From NCBI GenBank assembly GCA_910577155.1, contig CAJTMS010000026.1, forward strand, positions 1-27,445: DNA of 27,445 bases, given 5' to 3'. The DNA is from an uncultured Mailhella sp. (GTDB taxonomy: Bacteria; Desulfobacterota; Desulfovibrionia; Desulfovibrionales; Desulfovibrionaceae). Position numbers and translations under genes: made by a program. Shown one piece after another: positions 16,280 to 23,700 of this stretch; within the stretch, counting starts at the first letter, position 1, and the number at the start of each line of letters is the position of its first letter. The notes below the pieces were generated by a model that saw nothing but the letters and a program-made list of their open reading frames with translations, was not told the DNA's origin and did no database searches.

Positions 16280-17798
16280 TTCTGAACAAAAAATCCGTAA
16301 TACTATTTTCATGGGACCTCTTTCCCACAGAGAGACCTCTGTTGACGCCTATCTCAACCAAAAACACGGTGCAAAATGGAGCGAAGAGGCAGAAAATGAA
16401 TACTTGGAAAGTGTAAAATCCCGTGCGACAGAAAAAGTACGCGCTCTTCTTTTGCAGGCAAAACGAAGAAGTGATGAAATTATCCAAGATGCAGAAAACC
16501 GCGCCCAAGAAATCACCATGCAGGCAGAGCAAAAGGCTCAGGATATTGAACAAAAAGCCCAATCGATTTTAAGCAATGCGGAACAACGTTTTCAAGAAGT
16601 ATATAACGAGGCAGTGCAAAAAGGACAAAATGATTTAAACCAAATACTTGCACAAAATCAACAAGCACTGGGTGAAGGCACGGCTGTTGTTTTGCTGTCT
16701 ATCCATGAACAGCTGAATAAATTTTATGATGTCTGGAAAGAAGATTTAAAGCAATTAACCCTTGATGCCATAGAAGTAGGCACGGGCTGGGTTGCAAGCA
16801 CAGAAAAAGAAGCCATTTTAAAACAGCTCCTTGATGAAAGCGTGCAAAAACTCATTGATAAAAAAAATTTTATTGTCCGTGTCAATCCTGCTGATGCGGA
16901 GCTCATTACCCAAGTCCTTGAGAACTCCCGCGAGCAGGCTTGGAGAATGGAATCTTCCAAGGAACTGGAAGCAGGCAGTCTTGAACTGGAAAGCGATAAC
17001 GTTTTTATTAAAAACTCCCGCAGCGAGCGCCAAAAATTCGTACAGGAAATTTTGGATAATCTTATTTTACCGAAAAATCATGATGAGGAACTCTTAGAAC
17101 AGCAGCTGAAGAGCACCCTCGATCACGAAATGCAAAATAATCCTGTTTTGCGGCATTCCATGGACCAAAATCCCGAACCAATCACGGAAATCCCTCTGCA
17201 AAACATTATGCCTGAAAGAAAGGAGCTTGCTCCTGATATCAATACCAATGATAAAACAGATACTGCCTTTGAACAGCCTGCTGAATCTATGACAGCCATG
17301 CCTTCGGCGGAGCTTCCGGAAGAATTATCCGAAGAACTATTAGGGGAAGCCATTGGAATACAAAAGCCGGCAGAACCGCAGCCCGCCCCGCAGGCACAGC
17401 AAATGCAGCAAGCTGCCCCCGGTCAGGCTGATATAGATGATTTGTTTGACAGCCCTGCTCCGCAGGCTGTTCCAAAAGCCGAAGCACAGCCAAAGCAAAG
17501 TTCTGCACAGGCTGACATTGACGATTTATTTGACAGTCCTGCTCCGCAGGCTGTTCCAAAGCCTGAAACACAGCCAAAGCAAAGTTCTGCTCAGACTGAC
17601 ATTGACGATTTATTTGATAATCCTGCCCCCGCTCCGCAAAAAAACACCCATGAGGAAATCCATGCCGAAGCCCATGACTTGGTGGAAGAATTCCTTGGAA
17701 AGCCGGAACCTGCCCCACAGCAGGAACAAGGGCATGCCCTGCCCAATGACCTTGCCGACGATCTTTTAGCTGAAATGGGTTTTACCGATAAACACTAA
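16266..17798 (+). CDS. fliH: Flagellar export regulator FliH with C-terminal repeat extension
   Basis: FliH binds the export ATPase FliI and links it to the C-ring. This protein has 510 residues, about twice the size of enterobacterial FliH. Residues about 40-130 are a charged coiled coil (ATEKVRALLLQAKRRSDEII), and about 130-260 form the FliH/YscL/V-ATPase E-like domain (NFIVRVNPADAELI). The remainder is a Pro/Ala/Gln-rich extension with three DIDDLFD units at 389, 417 and 445. The C-terminus ends in DLADDLLAEMGF. Start: ATG 16266 within the end of fliG, preceded by a GGTGGAGG purine run; an upstream start at 16245 is less likely. Position between fliG and fliI supports the identity. Confidence 0.88.
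   Translation: MFLSSSEQKIRNTIFMGPLSHRETSVDAYLNQKHGAKWSEEAENEYLESVKSRATEKVRALLLQAKRRSDEIIQDAENRAQEITMQAEQKAQDIEQKAQSILSNAEQRFQEVYNEAVQKGQNDLNQILAQNQQALGEGTAVVLLSIHEQLNKFYDVWKEDLKQLTLDAIEVGTGWVASTEKEAILKQLLDESVQKLIDKKNFIVRVNPADAELITQVLENSREQAWRMESSKELEAGSLELESDNVFIKNSRSERQKFVQEILDNLILPKNHDEELLEQQLKSTLDHEMQNNPVLRHSMDQNPEPITEIPLQNIMPERKELAPDINTNDKTDTAFEQPAESMTAMPSAELPEELSEELLGEAIGIQKPAEPQPAPQAQQMQQAAPGQADIDDLFDSPAPQAVPKAEAQPKQSSAQADIDDLFDSPAPQAVPKPETQPKQSSAQTDIDDLFDNPAPAPQKNTHEEIHAEAHDLVEEFLGKPEPAPQQEQGHALPNDLADDLLAEMGFTDKH
17430..17644 (+). repeat. 84-bp tandem repeat inside fliH
   Basis: DIDDLFD-coding units begin at 17430, 17514 and 17598, exactly 84 bases (28 codons) apart. Units 1 and 2 are full length and nearly identical (SPAPQAVPK, QPKQSSAQ). 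Unit 3 is truncated after NPAPAPQK. The repeats stay in frame, so copy-number change would lengthen or shorten the protein without breaking it. Confidence 0.9.
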
Positions 17799-17813
17799 GC
17801 AAACGAGAACACT

Positions 17814-19187
17814 ATGCCTTTTGACCCAAAAACCTGTATCCGTTTATTAAACGACAGCAACCCAGTCCAAAGTTTTGGGAAAGTAACCAAAGTTGTGGGG
17901 CTTGTTGTGGAAGCAACAGGGTTGAAAGCCAGTTTGGGTGATGTTTGTCACATTATGCCTGACAACAAAAAAGAAAGTCCCATAGCAGCGGAAGTAGTTG
18001 GTTTTAAAGATAACAGCCTGCTTTTTATGCCCTATGGAGAAATGCGCGGCGTGCGTCCCGGAAGCCTTATCCAAAACTCCAGTCTTCCCCCGCTTTTTCC
18101 TGCATCTGCAGAACTTTTGGGCAGAACCCTTGACGCCTTTGGCAATCCTCTTGATAAAAAAGCTCCTATCAATCCCGAAACCATGATACCCCTTTATGCA
18201 GATCCTCCCGCACCCCTTGACAGACCCCGTATTGACGAGACACTGGACGTGGGCGTTCGCTGTATCAATTCCCTTATTACCATGGGAAAGGGGCAGCGTG
18301 TTGGGATTATGGCCGGTTCAGGCGTGGGAAAATCCACCCTTATGGGCATGATGGCACGCTATACTGAAGCAGATATCATTGTTATGGGGCTCATTGGCGA
18401 ACGCGGACGGGAAGTTTTGGAATTTATGGAACGCGACCTTGGAAAAGAAGGTATGGAACGCTCCTGCATTGTAGTCGCCACCTCTGACCAGCCGGCACTT
18501 GTGCGGATGCGGGCAGCGTATGCCGCGACTGCTGTTGCCGAATATTTCCGCGATCAGGGAAATAACGTCCTTTTGATGATGGACTCCATTACGCGTTTTG
18601 CTATGGCATCACGGGAAATTGGTCTTGCCACAGGTGAACCACCCACCACAAAGGGCTATACGCCTTCTGTTTTTGCTCAGCTCCCCCGCCTTCTGGAACG
18701 GGCAGGGCGTTCTGACAAAGGAACAATTACAGGTATTTACACTGTTCTTGTTGACGGTGATGATTTTAACGAACCCATTGCTGATGCTGTCCGCTCAATT
18801 TTGGACGGGCACATTGTTTTAACCCGCCAGCTGGCAGACAAAGGGCATTTTCCTGCCATTGATGTTTTGAAATCCATCAGCCGTTTGCGCAATGATATTA
18901 TTGAACCTGACCTTGTCAAAGCAGGACGAACACTCACGAACTTGCTTTCCACCTATAATTCTTCTGAAGATATGATTAATATCGGTGCTTATAGTAAAGG
19001 CTCCAATGCTGAAATTGACGCGGCTATCCAATTTAATAAGCCCATTAATGAGTTTCTTATGCAAGGTATCAACGAACCGGAATCCATCATGGACAGCTTT
19101 ACCAAAATGCTCCAATTGGCTGCGCGCGCAGAGCAAAGCATGCACAGTGCCCCCAAACAAGGTATGGAACTCAATCCACAGCAATAA
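17814..19187 (+). CDS. fliI: Flagellum-specific export ATPase FliI
   Basis: FliI is the F1-beta-like hexameric ATPase of the flagellar type III export apparatus. The 457-residue protein shows Walker A GSGVGKST at residues 168-175, GLIGERGREVLEF, Walker B LLMMD at 253-257, and SITRFAMASREIGLATGEPPTTKGY, which separates flagellar/type III ATPases from F1. The order fliG-fliH-fliI confirms the flagellar role. Start: ATG 15 bases after fliH, with a weak GAGAAC ribosome site. The usual next gene fliJ is not present; grpE follows after 89 bases. Confidence 0.96.
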   Translation: MPFDPKTCIRLLNDSNPVQSFGKVTKVVGLVVEATGLKASLGDVCHIMPDNKKESPIAAEVVGFKDNSLLFMPYGEMRGVRPGSLIQNSSLPPLFPASAELLGRTLDAFGNPLDKKAPINPETMIPLYADPPAPLDRPRIDETLDVGVRCINSLITMGKGQRVGIMAGSGVGKSTLMGMMARYTEADIIVMGLIGERGREVLEFMERDLGKEGMERSCIVVATSDQPALVRMRAAYAATAVAEYFRDQGNNVLLMMDSITRFAMASREIGLATGEPPTTKGYTPSVFAQLPRLLERAGRSDKGTITGIYTVLVDGDDFNEPIADAVRSILDGHIVLTRQLADKGHFPAIDVLKSISRLRNDIIEPDLVKAGRTLTNLLSTYNSSEDMINIGAYSKGSNAEIDAAIQFNKPINEFLMQGINEPESIMDSFTKMLQLAARAEQSMHSAPKQGMELNPQQ

Positions 19188-19222
19188 CTGCCGCATATAA
19201 AAAAGATTTTCATGGCTAAACC

Positions 19223-19251
19223 TTGACAGAAACGCTATTCATGCCTACTTT
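19223..19251 (+). promoter_or_regulatory. Candidate promoter before grpE
   Basis: TTGACA at 19223-19228 (within CCTTGACA) is followed after 17 bases by TACTTT at 19246-19251. The -35 is perfect for sigma-70, and CTTGACA also approaches the sigma-32 -35 box. The -10 is poor for both. It would allow grpE to be expressed apart from the flagellar genes. No CIRCE element is visible. Confidence 0.35.
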
Positions 19252-19276
19252 TTAGGAAAACGATAAAGGAGCAAGT

Positions 19277-19882
19277 ATGTCTAAAAAACATCTGCATAAT
19301 CATAAAGAACAATTCGAAGAACAAGAAAATGAAAGAGAAGCAGAACTTGAAAACGAAGCTGAAAATACAGAGGCATGCGCATTAAACCCCGAAGAGTGCA
19401 AAGCCCTGATTTGCCCTTCCTGCACTATTCATAAAGAAGCAGAAGATACCCGTATCCGTGCTCTTGCTGAAATGGAAAACTTTAAAAAACGCCTGCAAAA
19501 AGAAAAAGATGAACAAATGACGTATGTGGCGGAATCTGTGCTTGCGGATCTTTTGCCCACCCTTGATAACCTTGATTTGGCCCTGCAGTACGGCAGTAAA
19601 AATGAAGCCTGCAAAGATACTCTCATGGGCGTTGAAATGACGAAAAAACTTCTTCTTGAAGCCGTTAAAAAACATGGACTGGAACCTGTCGGCACAAAAG
19701 GAGAAGCCTTTAATCCTGAATTTCATGAAGCCATTGCTCAGGAAGAACACAATGAAATCCCGGCAGGGCATATTATTTCTGTCATGCAAAAAGGCTATGT
19801 TCTCAAAGGACGGCTGCTCCGCTCTGCAAAAGTAAGTGTCTGCAAAGCCCAAGATACTTCCAATATTGACACCACTGTTTAG
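19277..19882 (+). CDS. grpE: Nucleotide exchange factor GrpE
   Basis: GrpE releases ADP from DnaK. The 201-residue protein has an acidic, coiled-coil N-terminus (EEQENEREAELENEAEN), the long helix ALAEMENFKKRLQKEKDEQ, the four-helix region (LPTLDNLDLALQYG) and the C-terminal beta domain ending GYVLKGRLLRSAKVSVCK, all standard. Unusually, four cysteines lie between residues 35 and 52 (CALNPEECKALICPSC), before the long helix, which could bind metal or form disulfides. Start: ATG with AAAGGAGC 6 bases upstream. dnaK and dnaJ are not in the window. miaB follows 9 bases downstream. Confidence 0.93.
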   Translation: MSKKHLHNHKEQFEEQENEREAELENEAENTEACALNPEECKALICPSCTIHKEAEDTRIRALAEMENFKKRLQKEKDEQMTYVAESVLADLLPTLDNLDLALQYGSKNEACKDTLMGVEMTKKLLLEAVKKHGLEPVGTKGEAFNPEFHEAIAQEEHNEIPAGHIISVMQKGYVLKGRLLRSAKVSVCKAQDTSNIDTTV

Positions 19883-19891
19883 GAATAGCTG

Positions 19892-21343
19892 ATGCCTTCT
19901 TTTCATTGTATAACCTATGGCTGTCAAATGAATGTCAACGACAGCGCATGGGTAGCCCGCTGTCTTGTCAAAATGGGCTGGGAAGAAACCGATATGGAAA
20001 CAGCAGATTTTGTTTTCATGAATACCTGTTCCGTACGCGAAAAACCCCAGCATAAAGTGCTAAGCATGCTGGGGATAATCCGTGACGTCAACCCAAGGGC
20101 AAGTGTTGCCGTAGCCGGTTGTGTTGCCCAGCAGCTGGGCGAAAAACTTTGGGAGAAGAATGCCCACGTCCGACTTGTCCTCGGCAGTGACGGCATTGCT
20201 TTTGCTCCTGAAGCATTTGAAAAAATAGCAAAAAATCCTAAACTTCGCCTTTCCTATTTAAAATTTACCAAAGAATTTCCGGACAGAAAAGCGGAACTTG
20301 GCTATTTTAAAAACATCCCTCTCCTGCCCACCGGCACAAGCGAAGAAAGCAGCAAGGGAAACGATACCAGAGCCTTTGTCAATATCATGCAGGGCTGCAA
20401 TAATTTTTGTGCATACTGCATTGTTCCTTATACCCGCGGACGGCAAAAATCACGTCCCCTTAGCTCTATTCTGCAGGAATGTCAGGAATGGCTTGACCGC
20501 GGAATTTGTGATTTAACCCTGCTTGGGCAAAATGTTAACGCCTATGGCAAGGATAAAGCAAGCGACACTCCCCACTTTGTGGAATTACTTTATGAGGTGG
20601 CAAAGCTGAACGGATTGAAACGCCTGCACCTCGTTACCCCCCACCCCCGCGATTTTTGCGATGCAACGGTTCATGCCTACAAAGAACTGTCTGTGCTTGC
20701 TCCCCGTCTTCATTTGCCTTTGCAGGCAGGTTCCAATGCTGTTTTAGAAAAAATGGGAAGAGGCTATACCAATCAGGATTTTATGCGTTTAGTGGAAAAA
20801 CTTCGCCTAGCCCGCCCCGATATTGCCCTTTCCACTGACCTTATTGTTGGTTTTCCAAGTGAAACAGAAGAGGATTTTCAAGAAACCCTGCGCATGATGA
20901 AAGAAACAAATTTCATTGCCTCCTTCTCCTTTATTTATTCTGACAGACCCGGAACACGGGCGTCAAAAATGCAGGACAAAGTCCCTGCAAGTGTTGGACT
21001 TGACAGACTTAATCGGCTTATGGAACTGCAAAATTCCATAGGAGAAGCTTGGCTCAAATCACGCGTTGGCATGCAAACGGAAGTTTTATTGGAAGCAAAA
21101 AGCGCAAAACCAAAATATTCTGAAATTACAGATAATTCCATAGCTGTGGAAACCGTTAAAACCGTTGCGGAAACATTTGATGAAGATACGGAAAATACCA
21201 GCTGGCAAGGGCATGATGTATGGGGAAATACCGTCAATCTTATTATTCCCAACCACTTGCCGTACAAAGCCGGCGACATGGTATCTGCAAAAATTATCAC
21301 TGCCAAAAAACACTCTCTGCTTGGTGAATTAATCCGGCATTAG
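19892..21343 (+). CDS. miaB: tRNA-2-methylthio-N6-dimethylallyladenosine synthase
   Basis: MiaB is a radical SAM methylthiotransferase that adds a methylthio group to i6A37 of tRNAs. The 483-residue protein has the N-terminal UPF0004 domain with auxiliary-cluster cysteines in YGCQMNVNDS (C11), MNTCSVRE (C46) and AGCVAQ (C77). The radical SAM CxxxCxxC is in QGCNNFCAYCIVPYTRGR (C169, C173, C176). A C-terminal TRAM domain follows from about residue 415. The NVNDS pattern and RGRQKSR distinguish MiaB from RimO and MtaB with fair certainty. Start: ATG with AGGAATAG upstream. It appears cotranscribed with grpE and the following gene. Confidence 0.95.
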   Translation: MPSFHCITYGCQMNVNDSAWVARCLVKMGWEETDMETADFVFMNTCSVREKPQHKVLSMLGIIRDVNPRASVAVAGCVAQQLGEKLWEKNAHVRLVLGSDGIAFAPEAFEKIAKNPKLRLSYLKFTKEFPDRKAELGYFKNIPLLPTGTSEESSKGNDTRAFVNIMQGCNNFCAYCIVPYTRGRQKSRPLSSILQECQEWLDRGICDLTLLGQNVNAYGKDKASDTPHFVELLYEVAKLNGLKRLHLVTPHPRDFCDATVHAYKELSVLAPRLHLPLQAGSNAVLEKMGRGYTNQDFMRLVEKLRLARPDIALSTDLIVGFPSETEEDFQETLRMMKETNFIASFSFIYSDRPGTRASKMQDKVPASVGLDRLNRLMELQNSIGEAWLKSRVGMQTEVLLEAKSAKPKYSEITDNSIAVETVKTVAETFDEDTENTSWQGHDVWGNTVNLIIPNHLPYKAGDMVSAKIITAKKHSLLGELIRH

Positions 21344-21352
21344 GAAATAAGT

Positions 21353-21835
21353 ATGGATAAAGAAAAACTCCTGCTTGAGGCTATTTTTTTTGAGCATTGG
21401 GCTCGCTATTTTTACTTTGAAGAAGCAGACGATGAAGTCAGCGCAAGCATAGAAATTCCGTACACGATATACAATGCCTGTAAAAGTCAACTTCCCCATT
21501 TAATTCCTCTTTTAGTGAAGCTTCAGCACAGCCCCATTGTTTTAAATGATGTCAAAAGTGCGATTTTTTCCTTTGTACAAAGTAGCCTGCAGCTTTCTGA
21601 TGAAGATTTTGCCGCCTTTATGCACAATATGAGTCTTGATGCCCATTTTAACAAGACACTCAATGTGTTTTATGGTTTTGTTCAGGACGAAGCAGATAAT
21701 GATTCCAAAGTTGAGGATAAGATGTCTGACGAAGAATACAAAGCCTACCGCAGACAAAAAGAAATTCCCCTTTTCCCTGACTGGATTGAGCAATTTCACC
21801 ACTGGGCAAAGGAAAACAAGTTTGATATTGCGTAA
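21353..21835 (+). CDS. Unrecognised small soluble protein
   Basis: This 160-residue acidic protein is not recognised. It has no signal peptide or membrane helix. The sequence is predicted mainly helical, with aromatic-rich segments at the N-terminus (LLEAIFFEHWARYFYFEEAD) and C-terminus (LFPDWIEQFHHWAKENKFD) and an acidic stretch near residue 120 (DEADNDSKVEDKMSDEEYKA). It begins 9 bases after miaB with a good ribosome site (AGGAAATAAGT) and ends just before a terminator, so it is the last gene of the grpE-miaB unit. Its coding quality and tight spacing make it a real gene, and it is probably a lineage-specific conserved hypothetical. Confidence 0.8.
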   Translation: MDKEKLLLEAIFFEHWARYFYFEEADDEVSASIEIPYTIYNACKSQLPHLIPLLVKLQHSPIVLNDVKSAIFSFVQSSLQLSDEDFAAFMHNMSLDAHFNKTLNVFYGFVQDEADNDSKVEDKMSDEEYKAYRRQKEIPLFPDWIEQFHHWAKENKFDIA

Positions 21836-21868
21836 TTTTAAAAATACACATTTCGTACAACAAAAGAT

Positions 21869-21899
21869 AAGCCCTCGTTTCATCAACAAGGGCTTTTTT
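21869..21899. terminator. Intrinsic terminator between convergent units
   Basis: AAGCCCT (21869-21875) and AGGGCTT (21889-21895) form a 7-bp stem with a 13-base loop, followed by T bases to 21899. It ends the rightward flagellar/grpE/miaB unit. Read leftward it has a weaker U tract and may also stop the opposing operon. Confidence 0.85.
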
Positions 21900-21973
21900 C
21901 TTCTTTCATAGGTGAATAGGCAAGCAGCCTTTCTCAGCGTTTACAGGACATGACAACGTGAACAAGGTAAAAA

Positions 21974-22342
21974 TTAATGCGTTGAAAAAATTAAATATAC
22001 CCCAAGGCAAATAAAACCTATCCCCATGACTTTATTGAATGTTATCATCTCATTCAGCAGAAAAGAGGAAAAAATCATGGTAATAATAAATCCTACGCTG
22101 GAAAACGGATAGGCAACAGATACCGGTACACGGGATAAAACTATCATCCATAAAAGCACGCTGATACCATAGCAAAACATCCCCAAAAATAAATATATAT
22201 TGGTAAAAATGGCAATAAAAAGATTGAGCATATGCGAAAAAGAAAAAGAATAAATCCCAAGGATCGTCATTCCTTTTTTAACCAGCATTTGTGCCGCCGA
22301 ACATAAAAAGACGCTGGAAAACATCAATAAAAATAACTTCAT
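21974..22342 (-). CDS. Four-helix EmrE/ArnE-like membrane transporter subunit
   Basis: This 122-residue protein is almost entirely membrane: four predicted helices at about residues 2-20, 32-54, 60-80 and 92-120. It has the small EamA/SMR layout seen in EmrE and in ArnE/ArnF, which flip undecaprenyl-phosphate sugars. The segment SRVPVSVAYPFSSVGFIIT resembles the SMR family helix with Pro/Tyr around the substrate path. No Glu14-like charged residue is visible in the first helix, arguing against drug export. Placed six bases after the UbiA-family gene, it most likely moves a polyprenyl-phosphate sugar across the inner membrane. This is inference from context. Confidence 0.75.
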   Translation of the reverse strand: MKLFLLMFSSVFLCSAAQMLVKKGMTILGIYSFSFSHMLNLFIAIFTNIYLFLGMFCYGISVLLWMIVLSRVPVSVAYPFSSVGFIITMIFSSFLLNEMITFNKVMGIGFICLGVYLIFSTH

Positions 22343-22348
22343 ATCACA

Positions 22349-23218
22349 CTACACTATGTTAAAAAGAATTAATAAAATATACGCACAAAAGCCCAGACAC
22401 GTCAAAAACAAACCCTTATCCGCGTAAACGGCTTCTGTGGGATCCTCAATTTCCTCTGAAAAATTGAGCAGATACATATAGCGAAAAATCCCATAGGTCA
22501 CAAAAAACACACTGTATATCAGCCTGTTTGTCCCAAACCGTTCTATGGTATGAGGCTCCAGCGTATACAGGCTATAACAAAGAATGGTCAGTCCCGCTGA
22601 AATAATAATATATTGGTTTATTACTTCCGAAGAGTAATTTTTTAAAACTTCCCTTGTTGACTCCCCTGTTTTGCATAATTCGGATTTCCGTTTGGAAAAA
22701 GCAAGGAATAATGCCAAAAAGAAAGTTGTCATGAAAAGGAAGCTGGAAACTGACACATCTATTGCATAGGCTCCTGCATATACCCTTAAAATAAAACCTA
22801 AGGCTATAACAAAAACATCTGCTAATACCAAATGTTTTAATTTAAATGAATACAATAAATTCATGCCCAAATAAAGACAGACGATATATAACACCTTATT
22901 ATCATTAATGATAAACAAGAATAAAATAACAAAACACAGCAAAACAGCAAGTAAAAAGAATGCAAAGGATACGGACAATATTCCTGAAGCCAATGGACGA
23001 TATTTCTTTTTGGGATGTAATTTATCTTTTTCTCTGTCCAATATGTCATTCAATACATAGACAAAAGAAGAAGTAAGACAGAAGGCTGAAAAAGTATAGA
23101 GTGCACTGATACATACAGACAATTCAGTAAACTTTAAAGAAAAAAAGAGCGGGATAATAACAAAGACATTTTTTATCCATTGCTTCACACGAATAAGTTT
23201 TATGACTTCTTTTATCAT
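22349..23218 (-). CDS. UbiA-family prenyltransferase, polyprenyl-phosphate phosphoribosyltransferase-like
   Basis: This is a 289-residue polytopic protein. The N-terminus (RVKQWIKNVFVIIPLFFS) and the Mg-binding motif NDILDREKD at residues 57-65, followed by LHPKKKYRPLASG, match the UbiA branch that contains decaprenyl-phosphate 5-phosphoribose synthase. A second signature, FSKRKSELCKTGES followed by REVLKNYSSE, is typical of the same branch. The enzyme would join PRPP to a polyprenyl phosphate. I start it at ATG 23218, which overlaps the pgpA stop as TAATG, rather than 12 bases upstream. The DprE1/DprE2 epimerase pair that makes the arabinose form is not in the window. Confidence 0.85.
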   Translation of the reverse strand: MIKEVIKLIRVKQWIKNVFVIIPLFFSLKFTELSVCISALYTFSAFCLTSSFVYVLNDILDREKDKLHPKKKYRPLASGILSVSFAFFLLAVLLCFVILFLFIINDNKVLYIVCLYLGMNLLYSFKLKHLVLADVFVIALGFILRVYAGAYAIDVSVSSFLFMTTFFLALFLAFSKRKSELCKTGESTREVLKNYSSEVINQYIIISAGLTILCYSLYTLEPHTIERFGTNRLIYSVFFVTYGIFRYMYLLNFSEEIEDPTEAVYADKGLFLTCLGFCAYILLILFNIV

Positions 23219-23700
23219 TATGAATACCATACAGCATACAGAATAAAAACAACTATTGCAGCATACAGCCCTGCAGCAACATCATCAAGCATTACTCCCC
23301 ATGCATTCAGCACGCAGGTATCAAACCACTTGGCAGGCTGCGGTTTTACAATATCAAAAAAACGAAAACAAAAAAACGCAAAAATATACGGAAAAAACGC
23401 CTGCTCATGGGAATTTTTTAAACTCTCCGCCACAAACAAAAAGCTGAGAAGCTGTCCCACTGCTTCATCAATCACAATAATCGCCGGATCATGTGCCGTA
23501 TATTTAAGGACTTCCTGTGAACAAAAAACACCTATGAAAAATAATGCAAGAGCGCCCAAAAGAATCCCCCAAACGCCATAACAGCGGATAAGAAGATAGG
23601 CTAAAGGCAATGTGGCAAAAGAGCCCACCGTACCGGAAGCAACAGGGGATTTTCCGCAGCCAAATAAGCTTACAATAACAAATGATATCGCTTTATACAC
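23218..23700 (-). CDS. pgpA: Phosphatidylglycerophosphatase A family protein
   Basis: PgpA dephosphorylates phosphatidylglycerophosphate in the inner membrane. The 160-residue protein has the family marks GCGKSPVASGTVGS, AHDPAIIVIDEAVGQLL, FRFFDIVKPQPAKWFD and GVMLDDVAAGLYA, with membrane helices between them. Start: GTG at 23700, abutting the upstream stop (TGA then GTG) with GAGGAG 9 bases before. It is wedged between a glycosyltransferase and the UbiA-like gene, with both junctions coupled. It may be the housekeeping enzyme, or it may remove the 5-phosphate from a polyprenyl-phosphoryl ribose phosphate. The family call is firm and the alternative substrate is speculative. Confidence 0.92.
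   Translation of the reverse strand: MYKAISFVIVSLFGCGKSPVASGTVGSFATLPLAYLLIRCYGVWGILLGALALFFIGVFCSQEVLKYTAHDPAIIVIDEAVGQLLSFLFVAESLKNSHEQAFFPYIFAFFCFRFFDIVKPQPAKWFDTCVLNAWGVMLDDVAAGLYAAIVVFILYAVWYS

Noticed and set aside
17430..17644. Regularly spaced repeats as a CRISPR-like array
   Set aside because: The 84-bp units are contiguous coding repeats without unique spacers and remain in the fliH frame.
17287..17718. Minus-strand frame with repeats opposite fliH
   Set aside because: Its repeats mirror the 84-bp fliH repeat and it has no ribosome site. It is a shadow frame.
19188..19276. CIRCE (HrcA) element before grpE
   Set aside because: No TTAGCACTC/GAGTGCTAA inverted repeat is present in the 89-base gap.
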